This document shows positions 1 to 8,690 of a stretch of DNA of 64,000 bases, piece by piece. The notes below the pieces were generated by a model that was not told where the DNA came from, did not search any database, and saw nothing but the letters and a program-made list of their open reading frames with translations. Source of the stretch: Phytohabitans flavus (lineage in GTDB: Bacteria; Actinomycetota; Actinomycetes; Mycobacteriales; Micromonosporaceae); the NCBI RefSeq assembly GCF_011764545.1, contig NZ_AP022870.1:5130001-5194000 (forward strand), read 5' to 3'. The first letter of the stretch is position 1. Every line of letters starts with the position of its first letter. The position numbers were made by a program, and so were the translations under genes.

Positions 1-2
1 CG

Positions 3-275
3 TGGACACTTCGCTCCGTGACCCAGGGCGACGCTATTGCCACCGATCCAGTAGGGCAGCAGTGGCACACCCTCGACATCTATCACAGCATGACGCTGGT
101 CGCGATCTTCACCATGTGGTTCGTTTCCCTGCTGAGCGTCCTGCTCGTAAGCCGGGCGGAAAAACTCGACGGGGTTCAAGGCGAACGCTCGAGCGGCAAC
201 GCGTTCGTTGCTCAGGAAAGGTCGCAGACCTTCTCGCACTCCCGCCAGAGTTCCCGTTCCCGATCGGGGTTGTAG
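3..275 (+). CDS. Possible 3' end of a membrane protein (partial)
   Basis: The frame is open from the window edge to a TAG at 273-275. It contains one strongly hydrophobic stretch (about residues 29-50 of the visible part) followed by a charged tail, which could be a final membrane helix. I do not recognise a family. It overlaps the 3' end of the SDR gene on the other strand by about 60 bases, so it may be chance. Confidence 0.2.
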   Translation, partial: WTLRSVTQGDAIATDPVGQQWHTLDIYHSMTLVAIFTMWFVSLLSVLLVSRAEKLDGVQGERSSGNAFVAQERSQTFSHSRQSSRSRSGL

Positions 276-1131
276 GACTCTTGAGACGACCTTTCCGCCG
301 TACCCAAACTGATGTAGGCGCCGCTGTCTGCGGAATGGCCGCGCACCATCAGGCGAGCAAGGTACGTACCCGCGGTCTTGGCGCTGACTGACAGCGGAGT
401 GAGAGTCATCAGCGGCATGACCCACTTCATCGCGAAACGCTGAACGGCACTGGCATCACGGACCAGACCGGTGCCGGGGACGAATCCCGGGTTCCAGGAG
501 TAGATCTCCACTTCGGCCGGCAGTTGGCGAGCGAACTCGTGCACCTGGTGGATCACGGCAAGTTTGCTGGTGGAGTAGGCGGTCCGGCCGGCGGTGAGAG
601 TGTCGGTCGTCTTCGTGGTCCCAGGAGTCATCAGGGCTCGCGGCGACGTCCACTGCGGCGCCGGAACCATGCCCATGTTGTGCCGGAGATCGCCGAAGTG
701 TGTGTCAGACGTGGTGATGACGATCCGGGCCGGCTTGGCGAAGTGGTCGGTGAGCAGCCGCACGAAGAGGTGGTTGGCGAGCACGTTCACCGCGAAGGTG
801 GTCTCGATGCCGTCTTCGGTGGCTCGGTTGCCGCTGGCCAGTTGCAGGCCTGCGTTACCAACGAAGCCGGTCAGCGGGGAAGCAGGCCGCTGTCGAGACG
901 GTGTGCGATCTCCGCGGCGGCCGACCGGATCGACGACAACGACGACAGCTCGGCGTCGACCCAGCTCACCTGCCGGTTGCCGCTGTCGCGCACCAGTTGG
1001 GCGACGAGGTCGTCGCCTCGGTTCCTGGTGGTGACGACCAGGTGCATGTCCTCGGTATCGCGCAGCATTCGTACGGCGGCGATATTCCCGATGCCGCGGC
1101 TGGCTCCGGTCATGACAATGGTGTGCTTCAT
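212..1131 (-). CDS. SDR-family NAD(P)-dependent oxidoreductase, frame broken once
   Basis: Short-chain dehydrogenase/reductase of about 306 residues, expected to be a cytoplasmic NAD(P)-dependent oxidoreductase. The N-terminus has the Rossmann cofactor motif TGASRGIG; after the break come the NAG-type motif (GFVGNAGLQL), a VNVLANHLF helix, a catalytic Ser region and YSTSK with the catalytic Tyr and Lys. The start is ATG at 1131 with GGAG just upstream; the longer open frame to 1251 lacks homology. The frame breaks at the G4 run 876-879: one extra base there turns LPR-stop into LPPLTGFVGNAG, as in the family. The length (3n+2) agrees with one missing base. It lies downstream of the XRE gene at 1310-2179 and has an operator-like motif at 1281-1300. 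The substrate cannot be told. Confidence 0.85.
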
Positions 1132-1280
1132 GGTCGCTCCGCCCGAAGTGGACAAGCCTGCTTGCGGTTGGCGACGAGGAAGGCCAACGCCCTCAGGTCG
1201 CTGCGATTCGTTGCGTGCCGAAGAATCCGGCCGGCCAGCTCGACGACTCATGTAGCCTTTCTACCGCCGTCCCCAACGGG

Positions 1281-1300
1281 CAACCACGGATTGTCGATCC
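1281..1300 (-). promoter_or_regulatory. Operator-like element upstream of the SDR gene
   Basis: Read toward the SDR gene the element is GGATCGACAATCCGTGGTTG, about 150 bases before its start. It matches the element before the second XRE gene at 17 of 20 positions in the same orientation, and shares the near-palindromic core GGATCGAC(A/G)ATCC with the element before the first XRE gene. Binding by the adjacent regulators is inferred. Confidence 0.5.
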
Positions 1301-1309
1301 GCCTGTGCG

Positions 1310-2179
1310 CTATGTCGTTTGGGGCGCGGGCGCCTCGGCCAACCTTCGCGGACCTTTGATCACTTCGGCCAGGCGCTTCAGCTTCGCATCACTCTCGGTG
1401 TACGGCTCCGCGGTGTACACGACGAAGTAGTGCGACTGTTCGGGGTCGATCAACACATGGCAAGCGACCGTGATCACCCCGAGTTCGGGGTGCATGATGC
1501 GGTTGCCCTTGTCGAACTCGACGCCGACCTGCTGCTCGCTCCAGAGGTCAGCGAACTCCGGGCTCTCCCGTCGCAACCGCTCGACGAGGCAGGCCGCCCT
1601 TGAGCCAGGTCCGCGTAACGCGGCGACCGAGCGCGCTTTGGCGGCGAAGACACGGGAAATTCGGTCGTGGTCGCCGGGATGGTAGCGGCTGCGGGAAGTC
1701 GGGTCGGTAAACCAGCGGTATCCCACGGCGCGGTCTGGTCCGACGAACCCGGTGAGGTCGCCGTTGAGCGCGCGGGCGAGGGGGCTCTGGCGGAGCGTCT
1801 CGCCGGTCTCGGTGACGATCTCAACGGGACTTTCGATCATCCCGTCGAAAATGCGCAGCAGGCCCGGGCTGATGTGGTTGCCGGTGCAGCCGCGGTTCGG
1901 CGGGTTGTGCCCAGCGAGGCGAAGAAGATGGTCGCGCTCGTCAAGGGAGAGATGCAAGCCGTCGGCGATGGAGTCGATCAGCTTTTCGGAGGGGAACGGT
2001 CCGCGCCCACGTTCCAGCCGGCTGTAGTAGTCAACCGAGATGTTGCAGATGGAGGCGACCTCCTCGCGGCGCAGTCCACTGGTACGGCGGCGGTGCCCGC
2101 GCGGCAGGCCGACCATCTCGGGTTGCAGCGACGCCCGGCGGTGTCGCAGGAAACCGGCGAGCCCGACTCTGTCGATCAT
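1310..2179 (-). CDS. XRE-family regulator with MmyB-like ligand-binding domain
   Basis: Helix-turn-helix regulator of 289 residues. The N-terminus (about residues 5-75) has the XRE fold with the actinobacterial signature RRRTSGLRREEVA and a YYSRLERGRG recognition segment. The rest matches the MmyB-like domain (GYRWFTDP, then RGPGSRAACLVERL, then HPELG), related to PAS folds and thought to bind small, fatty-acid-like ligands in this family. The start is ATG 2179; upstream codons in the same frame are not conserved. It is divergent from a clear paralogue at 2401 and precedes the SDR gene on its own strand, an arrangement in which such regulators commonly control the oxidoreductase. The 221-base spacer between the two regulators holds two copies of the shared operator motif. 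Confidence 0.9.
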   Translation of the reverse strand: MIDRVGLAGFLRHRRASLQPEMVGLPRGHRRRTSGLRREEVASICNISVDYYSRLERGRGPFPSEKLIDSIADGLHLSLDERDHLLRLAGHNPPNRGCTGNHISPGLLRIFDGMIESPVEIVTETGETLRQSPLARALNGDLTGFVGPDRAVGYRWFTDPTSRSRYHPGDHDRISRVFAAKARSVAALRGPGSRAACLVERLRRESPEFADLWSEQQVGVEFDKGNRIMHPELGVITVACHVLIDPEQSHYFVVYTAEPYTESDAKLKRLAEVIKGPRRLAEAPAPQTT

Positions 2180-2208
2180 GACTTTCTTTCTACCTCGCCC
2201 GGCCGGGC

Positions 2209-2230
2209 GGATCCTGGGATCGTCGATCCC
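2209..2230 (-). promoter_or_regulatory. Operator-like inverted repeat before the first XRE gene
   Basis: Bases 2216-2230 form a perfect 7-base inverted repeat around one central base (GGGATCG T CGATCCC), ending 37 bases before the ATG. The core matches the elements at 1281-1300 and 2327-2346. This placement suggests autorepression. Confidence 0.5.
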
Positions 2231-2326
2231 CCTCATGCCGGGAGCGGCCGTCTGCCCCTGGCCGCCGGCGCCCGATGACTCGGCGATCCATGGCCCTTCG
2301 ACGCTTCGCCCGCTGACGTTAGAGGG

Positions 2327-2346
2327 GGATCCGGAATCCGTGGTTG
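2327..2346 (+). promoter_or_regulatory. Operator-like element before the second XRE gene
   Basis: The sequence GGATCCGGAATCCGTGGTTG lies 55 bases before the start of the second XRE gene, in the same orientation relative to its gene as the 17/20 identical copy upstream of the SDR gene. Confidence 0.5.
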
Positions 2347-2400
2347 GCCGCAGCGACGAGCGGTACAACTGAACCGAGCCGGGCTCTGAAGGGGGAAGGG

Positions 2401-3231
2401 ATGATCGATCGCGCCGGACTCGCCGCCTTCCTGCGTCACCGTCGCGAGTCTCTGCAACCAGAGGATCTCAATCTTCCCCGCGGACAACGCCGCAGAACCA
2501 CCGGGTTGCGCCGCGAAGAGATCGCCGCGCTCTGCCACATATCCACTGACTACTACGGTCGGTTAGAGCAGGCACGGGGCCCTCACCCGTCGGAACACGT
2601 AATCGCCTCGATCGCCCAAGGCCTGCACCTCTCCCTCGATGAACGCGAGCACTTGTTCCACCTCGCCGGCCACAACCCGCCCAGCAGGGACGCGACCAAC
2701 GAACACATCAGCACCGGCCTGCTGCGCGTCTTTGACCAGCTCGCCGGGAAGCCTGCCGAGATCGTCACAGAGCTCGGCGAAACCCTGCTGCAGAACGACC
2801 TCAGCCTTGCCCTTGCCGGCAACAAGAGGCGGTACGCAGGATTTGCCCGAAGCGTCGGCTACCGATGGTTCATTGAACCTGCTACCCGAGCGCTGTACGA
2901 GCCAGAAGACCACGAAGGCATTTGCCGGGTGTTTGTCTGGGAGGCCCGCAAGATCGCGACGCTACGCGGCCCCGGGTCCAAGGCCGCCCGTCTGGTAGAT
3001 CTGCTCCTGAGCAGCAGTCACGAGTTCGCAACTCTGTGGCACGAACACGAAGTTGGCGTGGCCCTCGAACATCCCAAACGCTTCGTACATCCCGAGCTCG
3101 GCACCATCGCGCTCAACTGCCAGAGCCTGATCGATCCCCTCCAGCCGCACGTCCTCATCGTCTACACGGCCACGCGCGGCACCGAAAGCCACGACAAAGT
3201 CCAACACCTTGCCTCCACCGCCGCGACCTGA
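2401..3231 (+). CDS. XRE-family regulator with MmyB-like domain (paralogue)
   Basis: Regulator of 276 residues, clearly paralogous to its divergent neighbour along its whole length: MIDRAGLAAFLRHRRESLQP at the N-terminus, RRRTTGLRREEIAALCHIS in the helix-turn-helix, then LAGHNPPSRDA, GYRWFIEP, RGPGSKAARLVDLL and HPELG in the MmyB-like ligand-binding half. The start is ATG 2401, where homology begins, with a purine-rich GGGGGAAGGG just upstream. The pair probably arose by local duplication. With the same operator motif before the SDR gene and before each regulator, a small cross-regulated circuit is plausible. The ligand is unknown. Confidence 0.9.
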   Translation: MIDRAGLAAFLRHRRESLQPEDLNLPRGQRRRTTGLRREEIAALCHISTDYYGRLEQARGPHPSEHVIASIAQGLHLSLDEREHLFHLAGHNPPSRDATNEHISTGLLRVFDQLAGKPAEIVTELGETLLQNDLSLALAGNKRRYAGFARSVGYRWFIEPATRALYEPEDHEGICRVFVWEARKIATLRGPGSKAARLVDLLLSSSHEFATLWHEHEVGVALEHPKRFVHPELGTIALNCQSLIDPLQPHVLIVYTATRGTESHDKVQHLASTAAT

Positions 3232-3289
3232 TGCCGACATGCGTCAGCCGCAGCCGGCCGTAGGCCCGATCGGTCAGATGCCTGCCGGC

Positions 3290-4000
3290 GGGGTGAGCCG
3301 GTGCCGGCTGGTCGGGTCGCGGTAGAGCGCGAGCGCCCAGAAGAGCAGCGCCACGCCCATCGCGCCAGCGTCCGGGTTGCCCACCGCCCGCTCGCCGACG
3401 TAGCTGGCCCGGCCCTCAGCGGGATGAGTTCGGCGGTGGCCTGGGCGTGTGCCAGCGCGGCGGCCGCGGTCGCGGGCCAGTCGACCGGGCCCGCGGCCGT
3501 GCGCAGCCCCGTCCAGCGTCGGGGCGAGGCAGTCGACAAGTGTACGGTCGCCGACGCGCGCCTCACCGACACGCTGGTTCGCCGCCGTCCCCTCGCTCAG
3601 GCCACGCAGGATACCGCCGTCCACATCGGACTCAGATGCGGCGATGGCGGCCGCGAGCCGTTGGAACAGCAGCCCCAGTAGCGGGCCGCTGGTGCCGCCG
3701 ACCTCGTCCAGGAAAGTAGGTGGCGGCGGCCTCGACCTCGGTGGCGAGGTCGCATGTGAAGGGGATACGCGAGTACGCTCCGCGCAGCCCGTCGCGCAGG
3801 TTGTCACCGAAGTCGCCGTCACCCGCGGCCTAGTCGTACCGGGTGAGGCTGGCGTGCGCGGCCTCGGCCTGGCTGAAGACGTTGTACAGCTCGATCGCGG
3901 TAGTGCCGCCCAGCCCGTTCACGAGGACGAGGGCGCGGTCTCCGGTGGGCAGGTAGGCGAGGACGTCGCCGGCTGAGGTTTTGCGCGAGGAAGGCAACCT
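3290..4000 (-). pseudogene. Decayed dihydroxyacetone kinase (dhaK-dhaL) remnant
   Basis: Pieces of both dihydroxyacetone kinase subunits are recognisable in different frames. A DhaK-like piece (VLVNGLGGTTAIELYNV, near 3850-3960) ends at an in-frame stop after LTRYD. It runs straight into a DhaL start (AAGDGDFGDNL, near 3785-3830), so the DhaK C-terminus is deleted. DhaL then continues in a second frame (LDEVGGTSGPLLGLLFQRL), a third (AAGPVDWPATAAAALAHAQA) and back (GRASYVGERAVGNPDAGAMG). The breaks include apparent insertions and a deletion and no usable start remains, so this is real decay rather than a single base error. An intact ancestor would have phosphorylated dihydroxyacetone. Confidence 0.75.
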
Positions 4001-4037
4001 GGGCCGATGCGCGGTGGCTCGGTAGGGCGGAGGTGTC

Positions 4038-4544
4038 ATGAGGAGCGAGGACGACCGTGCCTACGTCGAGTACCTCTCGGCGCGGCTGCCGTGGCTGCAC
4101 CGCACTGCCTACCTGCTGTGCGGTGATGGCGACCGGGCCGACGACGTCGTGCAGATGACCGCGATCGCGATGTATGCGCATTGGGGCAAGGTGCGCGAGG
4201 CCGAAAACATGGATGCGTACGTGCACCGCATGCTGTTCCGGTCGTTCCTGCGGGTGCGGCGGCACGCGTGGTCGCGGGTGTTGCTACTCAACCGGCTCCC
4301 CGACCGGCCGACCGGCGGCGACGGCCACGGTGTCGAGGAGCGCGACAACGTGTTGCGAGCGCTCGAACAGTTGCCCAAGGGGCAGCGGACGGTGTTGGTC
4401 CTGCGGTACTTCAGCGACCTGTCGGTCGAGGACACGGCGGCGGTCCTGGGATGTTCGACGGGGACTGTCAAGAGCCAGACCACCAAGGCGCTGGCCAACC
4501 TCCGAAACCTGATCGGCTCACCAGATTCGTTGAGGAGCAGCTGA
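4038..4544 (+). CDS. SigE-family ECF RNA polymerase sigma factor
   Basis: Sigma-70 factor of 168 residues, the usual size of the actinobacterial SigE-type ECF group. Region 2 spans about residues 15-75 (HRTAYLLCGDGDRADDVVQ and LFRSFLRVRRHAW) and region 4 about residues 110-160 (LPKGQRTVLVLRYFSDLSVE, then CSTGTVKSQTTKALANLR). The start is ATG 4038 after GGCGGAGG. Its TGA overlaps the ATG of the next gene by one base (TGATG), so the two are translationally coupled. The partner has one membrane helix and a sensor-like outer domain, suggesting a signalling pair; it lacks an obvious zinc anti-sigma motif. Confidence 0.93.
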   Translation: MRSEDDRAYVEYLSARLPWLHRTAYLLCGDGDRADDVVQMTAIAMYAHWGKVREAENMDAYVHRMLFRSFLRVRRHAWSRVLLLNRLPDRPTGGDGHGVEERDNVLRALEQLPKGQRTVLVLRYFSDLSVEDTAAVLGCSTGTVKSQTTKALANLRNLIGSPDSLRSS

Positions 4545-5769
4545 TGGACGAGAATGTGCGTGACCTGCTGGCCGGCGTGCCGGCTCCGCCGCCTACCCGC
4601 AGCGCCGCCGACCTCGCGCAGGTCGCGCGGCGACGCATCCGGCGGCGGAATATCGAGCGCTACGCGCTGGCCGGCGTGATGGTGGCAGCGGTGGCGGTCG
4701 CCACGCCGGTGGCAGTGGCGAACACGCGCGGCACGGCACCCAACGGCACGCCGCCGGCCGCGTCACCGAGGGCGGCCGCGCCGATCACACAGTGCCGTCT
4801 CCAAAAGGTCGCATTGCCGCCAGGCCTGGCCGAGAAGGGTGTGCAGCGAGTCGAACCAGTCGGCGTCGACCCGTCCGGCCGCTACGTCATCGCCCGCACC
4901 TGGCGCGACTACAGCTCGCCCGCGGCGATCCTGTGGACCGACGGGCGACCGGAGATCGTCCCGGTGCAGGGCGAGAACGTCCAACCAGCCGCGGTGAACG
5001 CCGGCGGCCTGGTCATGGGCATCGTGTACGCGAACGGCGCATGGAGATCGTGGGTTTACCGGGACGGCAAGGTCACTCAGCTGCCGCCCCCTCCAGGCCA
5101 CCCGGTCGACAACATGGGCCTGGCCGTCAACGCCGCCGGTGACGTGTTCGGCCAGGCCGACACCCCCGACGTCGGCACGCCCGACCTGGTGGTGTGGCGG
5201 GCCGGCAACCACTACCGGCCGCAGATCCTCACCCCTGACGAGGCGGCCAAGGTCCGCGCCGAGTTCAACAACGAGGGCGCCTCGGCCTGGCTGCTTACCG
5301 ACGAGGCCGGCCGCGTCAACACCGGCAAGGGCACTGTCGCGCAGCTACAGACCCCGCCCGGCGTCGACTGGATCCAGCAGACCGCGGTCAGCGGATACTG
5401 GGCGACGGGCTACGGTGGCCTGAGGGCCCAGCGGGAAGCCCAGCCGGGCGGCACCGCAGCCCGCAAACTCCCGTACAAGGTCATCCGCTGGGACCTTCGC
5501 ACCGGCCAAGGCGCCGTTCTCGGCGACCATCCGGTATACGACATCACCGGCCCGGCGCGATCTCCGGCATCTCCAACCCGGACGTCAACGCCAAAGGCGA
5601 CGCCCTCAGTGCCATTCAGCTCCACCCCGCCGGCGGCAAACCCGTGACCCTGCCCACGACCGCCGGCCTCACCGCAAACGCGGTCGCCATGAACAACACG
5701 GCCACGGTCGTCGTCGGCTACCTCTACAAGGGCCCGACCGTGCGCCCGGCCATCTGGACCTGCCGATAA
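4544..5769 (+). CDS. Membrane-anchored protein coupled to SigE-type sigma factor, frame broken once
   Basis: Protein of about 408 residues. A short cytoplasmic N-terminus (about 45 residues, Arg-rich RRRIRRRNIER) precedes a single membrane helix (about residues 45-65). The large outer domain has repeated blocks such as AAVNAGGLVMGIVYANGAW and AVNAAGDVFGQAD, resembling HAF-type beta-propeller repeats. The frame breaks at the C3 run 5551-5553; one more C gives GPGAISGISNPDVNAKGDAL and continues to the stop at 5767-5769 (VRPAIWTCR). The length (3n+2) agrees. Its coupling to the sigma gene suggests a sensor or anti-sigma role, but no known anti-sigma motif is visible, so function is inferred. Confidence 0.75.
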
Positions 5770-5949
5770 ACCCCAGGTAGACGACCACCGGCGTCAACAC
5801 CGCACGGACCCGCCGGCCCGCTCACGAGCAACCTGGCCCCATACCGAGCGTTCAGCCCGGAGACGATCAGCGCCAGATCCGGATACGTGATCTCGCACGC
5901 CCTGAGCGTCTCCTGCGTACAAAGCAGCGGGTGCGGGACGGGCTGAGTA

Positions 5950-6276
5950 TCAGGACACCGGCAGGTCCACCCGTCGTCCCATTCCGAAGTCTGGCGCTTC
6001 GTCGGTGGTGACCATAGCGAAGGCGCCAGCCGGCACGCCGCCGAGAGTCGCGACTCGAGAGGCGGCGTCCAGTAGACCGGCCTCGCTCGCTCCGGAGATA
6101 AAGAAAATGTAGACGTCGCCGCACTCTTCGCCATCGTCGTACACCTCGGCCTCGCCTGCATCCTCCAACTCGACCAGGAAGTCATCGACCCTATCGATCC
6201 AAGGGAACGGATAGGCGCCAGGTACAAGATTCGGAGCCGGCACCAGCGGAATGTGAATCTCGACGACGTCTGCCAT
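5950..6276 (-). CDS. Hypothetical acidic protein
   Basis: Small acidic protein of about 108 residues (MADVVEIHIPLVPAPNLVPG at the start, then an Asp/Glu-rich middle and RVATLGGVPAGAFAMVT). It has no signal peptide or membrane helix. I do not recognise the family; it resembles small actinobacterial cytoplasmic proteins often found as singletons. ATG 6276 was chosen because conserved-looking sequence begins there; an in-frame ATG at 6291 is also possible. The next gene upstream on the same strand starts at about 6641. Confidence 0.6.
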   Translation of the reverse strand: MADVVEIHIPLVPAPNLVPGAYPFPWIDRVDDFLVELEDAGEAEVYDDGEECGDVYIFFISGASEAGLLDAASRVATLGGVPAGAFAMVTTDEAPDFGMGRRVDLPVS

Positions 6277-6368
6277 GACCACATGATCCATCACCGGCCG
6301 GGCGGGAGGTACGCGCGGTTTCGAGCTGCGGCGACCTCGGCAGACCATGGATCACGGTAGCTGTCGGC

Positions 6369-6641
6369 TCAGCCGGCGGCGTCCGGCCAGGGATCATCGA
6401 GCCGGCCATCGGCGATGGCGCGCCGGGACTCCCCGTCGTTGCGATACCGCAGCGAAATCACCGACAACGGCAACCGTTGCCCAGTCGACCGCGAGCGCGC
6501 CCGCACCGGCCGGACGAAGCGACCGGGACCTGGGCCGGTGGCGATCCAATCCGCCAGCGGAACCTCCGGGTCACCGAACGGGTGCGCGATGACCACGAGC
6601 ACGTCGTCGAGATCAATTGGCTCCCCGGCTGCGTCCTCCAA
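6369..6641 (-). CDS. Hypothetical protein
   Basis: Reading frame of about 90 residues with a likely TTG start. The C-terminal part (RLPLSVISLRYRNDGESRRA) has an amphipathic, folded look, and codon use matches its neighbours. No family is recognised. It shares strand with the hypothetical gene at 5950-6276, 92 bases downstream, so the two may be cotranscribed. The start is uncertain and the call rests mainly on codon use. Confidence 0.4.
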   Translation of the reverse strand: MEDAAGEPIDLDDVLVVIAHPFGDPEVPLADWIATGPGPGRFVRPVRARSRSTGQRLPLSVISLRYRNDGESRRAIADGRLDDPWPDAAG

Positions 6642-6737
6642 TCGATGCTACGACCGGACCGGCCACCACGCGGTGCGCGATCGGCGGCATGAGCGGATGT
6701 GGGCGGGGCGAAGTGCATGGCGGCTGAAGGGGCTTGG

Positions 6738-6833
6738 TGCGAGAGCGAGTTCGAGCATCACCGCAAGCCGCATGGCACGGGTTGGGTGATGATGGCCAAC
6801 CCGGAGGGCAACTTGTTCTGTGCGCGCCCGTAG
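6738..6833 (+). pseudogene. Glyoxalase (VOC) family C-terminal fragment
   Basis: This short stretch encodes HGTGWVMMANPEGNLFCARP followed by TAG, the typical last strand of a glyoxalase/VOC metal-binding fold (usual form W-x-x-M-x-D-P-E-G-N-E-F-C). Nothing upstream extends it, so it is a relic. Confidence 0.45.
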
Positions 6834-6944
6834 GGACGTCCTGCCGATCTCTGGGTGAGTGGTGTGGGTTCTGGCTGTGCCTCGGCGTTCGACTTCCCGA
6901 GCCGATGCTGTGGGTGGCTCGGGAAGTCGAACGCGAACGATGCG

Positions 6945-7337
6945 TCAGCTGCCGAGCTGTCGCTGCACTGCCTGGGCGTCGATCAGGTAGTTCATCTCGT
7001 AGAAGCGCCCGTCGCGGACCTTGTGGAAGGAGTACTCGGCAAACTCCAAGGTGGCGCCGGTGGGGGGCACGCCGAGCCACTGCTTGGTGTGCGTGCCCTT
7101 GTTGAAGAGGCGGGCTGCCACGCGGTCACCATCGATGGCGACGTCCTGGACCCGCCAGGTGAAGTCCGGGACCGCATCGCCGTGCGCCTTCAGCTCCGCG
7201 ATGATGTCGTCCCGCGTGACCGGCTTGCCGTTCTCGATGAGTTCGTCGTGAACGAACTCGGTCATGCGGTCGAAGTCATGAGCGTTGAGCGCGTCGATGT
7301 AGCGCTCGAAGACCTCGCGCACTTCAGACTCAGACAT
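6945..7337 (-). CDS. SnoaL-like ester cyclase / nuclear transport factor 2-fold protein
   Basis: Protein of 130 residues with the cone-shaped NTF2-like fold: an N-terminal helix (VREVFERYIDALNAHDFDRM), a central segment (KPVTRDDIIAELKAHGDAVP) and the strand VQDVAIDGDRVAARLFNKGT, then GATLEFAEYSFHKVRDGRF. The pattern is typical of SnoaL-like ester-cyclase relatives, many of which have no known substrate. The start is ATG 7337 with GGGAG upstream; the longer open frame beyond it is not conserved. It stands alone on its strand, with 494 non-coding bases upstream. Confidence 0.85.
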   Translation of the reverse strand: MSESEVREVFERYIDALNAHDFDRMTEFVHDELIENGKPVTRDDIIAELKAHGDAVPDFTWRVQDVAIDGDRVAARLFNKGTHTKQWLGVPPTGATLEFAEYSFHKVRDGRFYEMNYLIDAQAVQRQLGS

Positions 7338-7831
7338 GATGTCTCCCTGCTCCCCGGGTTGGGGTTGCGTACTCGGGTGGTGATGGCGTGCGACGCCCGT
7401 CCAGGTTCTCGCTGTGGTGGCCATCGCTGACGTGCACAACCTCGGGCCTACGACTTCTATTCCGGTCGGTACAGAAGTCGGCCGAGGTGCCGGTCGCGAG
7501 GCCGAGGAGCGTGCGGCGCGCTGGTGTCGCCGAAGGCCAGGCCGCCGATACCAGCAGCACCTTGCCGGCGAGCAACGCAGCCCCATCACTCCCTGTAGCG
7601 AGCGGATCGCGGCAGAAGAGTCCACCTGATCTTTTGCTCAGGTTGCGGGGGACGGCCAACCCGGAGAAAAGTCGATGCCGATGGCAGGCGGGTTCAGGCC
7701 ATCTCAGCGGCAAGGCCGATCAGCGACGCGAGGTCGCTTAACGCGGGATCCCTCGAATGGATCACTCTGCATTCCACATTTCGACAATTGTTTATCTTGA
7801 CGATTGTCGATGCACGTCGGATCCTCGGGAC
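7338..7831. other. Intergenic region between SnoaL-like and CBM2 genes
   Basis: No convincing gene is seen in these 494 bases. The right end holds the inverted repeat described separately and must contain the promoter of the CBM2 gene; the left end must contain that of the SnoaL-like gene. Confidence 0.4.
7781..7810 (+). promoter_or_regulatory. Inverted repeat upstream of the CBM2 gene
   Basis: TCGACAAT (7781-7788) and ATTGTCGA (7803-7810) are perfect inverted arms with a 14-base AT-rich spacer; arm centres are 22 bases apart, about two helical turns. The element ends 21 bases before the ATG at 7832. An operator or leader hairpin is possible; it does not resemble the CebR box. Confidence 0.45.
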
Positions 7832-8377
7832 ATGGGTGGACGCTCGCGGCAGCAACGTCGTGTTTGGCCGGCTCTGCTGGCCGTCGTAGCAATTCCCGCG
7901 ATGGTGACCGGCACGGCCCTCGTTACGATGCCCGCCGCGGCCGGCATCGGACCCCCGGCAGTGCTGAACACCTGCGCCGCCCCGACGCCGACCGGGGTGC
8001 AGTGCACGATCGGGACGCCAATCAGCTCGTCTTCGTCGTCGCCGAGCACGACTCCGCCCAGTACCTGCCGGGTCACGTACACCACGCAGTCGCAGTGGGC
8101 CACCGGATTCCTGGCCAGGGTGACCGTCCACAACGACGGCACCGCACCGGTCCACGGGTGGGCGGTCCGCTTCACCTTCCCTGGCGACCAGCGGATAACG
8201 AAGTTGTGGAACGGTACGCACGACCAGAGCGGCGCCGCCGTGACGGTAACGCACGTGGGCTGGAACCAGCTCATCCCGCCCAGCGGCAGTACCTGGTTCG
8301 GAATGTACGGCGCATCCACGGCAAGTCAGCCACCGCCCACGACTTTCACCCTGAACAACGCGCCCTGCACCGCGTAG
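7832..8377 (+). CDS. Secreted protein with carbohydrate-binding module family 2
   Basis: Secreted protein of 181 residues. Residues 1-10 are positively charged, followed by a signal peptide core (WPALLAVVAIPAMVTGTAL). After a Ser/Thr/Pro linker comes a CBM2-like domain from about residue 80: it starts TCRVTYTTQSQW and ends NNAPC, with the Cys pair expected to form the end-to-end disulfide. Trp residues (WATGF, GWAVRF, GWNQLIPP) match the cellulose/chitin-binding face. There is no catalytic domain, so it is a free-standing binding module. The start is ATG 7832; the longer frame from 7757 would destroy the signal peptide. Confidence 0.85.
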   Translation: MGGRSRQQRRVWPALLAVVAIPAMVTGTALVTMPAAAGIGPPAVLNTCAAPTPTGVQCTIGTPISSSSSSPSTTPPSTCRVTYTTQSQWATGFLARVTVHNDGTAPVHGWAVRFTFPGDQRITKLWNGTHDQSGAAVTVTHVGWNQLIPPSGSTWFGMYGASTASQPPPTTFTLNNAPCTA

Positions 8378-8400
8378 CTGACCGTAGGTCAGCATTCATC

Positions 8401-8690
8401 ATGGGCCGCAACAGGTTCGGGCCCGTGCGCGGCGACTGGGACCGCCAGTGGAACGGCTGGTGGGGCGACAACCGAAGCCGCCCGCGACGGCGACGTCGCA
8501 ATCATGGGCGGCGCGACCACCATCAACCAATACCTTGCCGCTGGCCTCATCGACGAGCTGCGCCTGCACATCGCGCCACTCACATTCGGCACCGCCACGC
8601 GGATCTTCGACGGCGTCCCGCCACTGGAACTCGAACAGATCAACGCGCGGGCAGCAAGCCTGGTCACACACGTGACCTACCGCCGCCTCC
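8401..8690 (+). pseudogene. Dihydrofolate reductase-family (RibD C-terminal) remnant
   Basis: The family is recognisable at both ends but not in the middle. MGRNRFGPVRGDW then NGWWGDN matches the mid-region of RibD_C proteins; after a deletion and frame change comes IMGGATTINQYLAAGLIDEL and RLHIAPLTFGTATRIFDGV. The catalytic N-terminus and about 40 central residues are missing. An intact relative is present at 21596-22168. It is probably non-functional. Confidence 0.65.
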
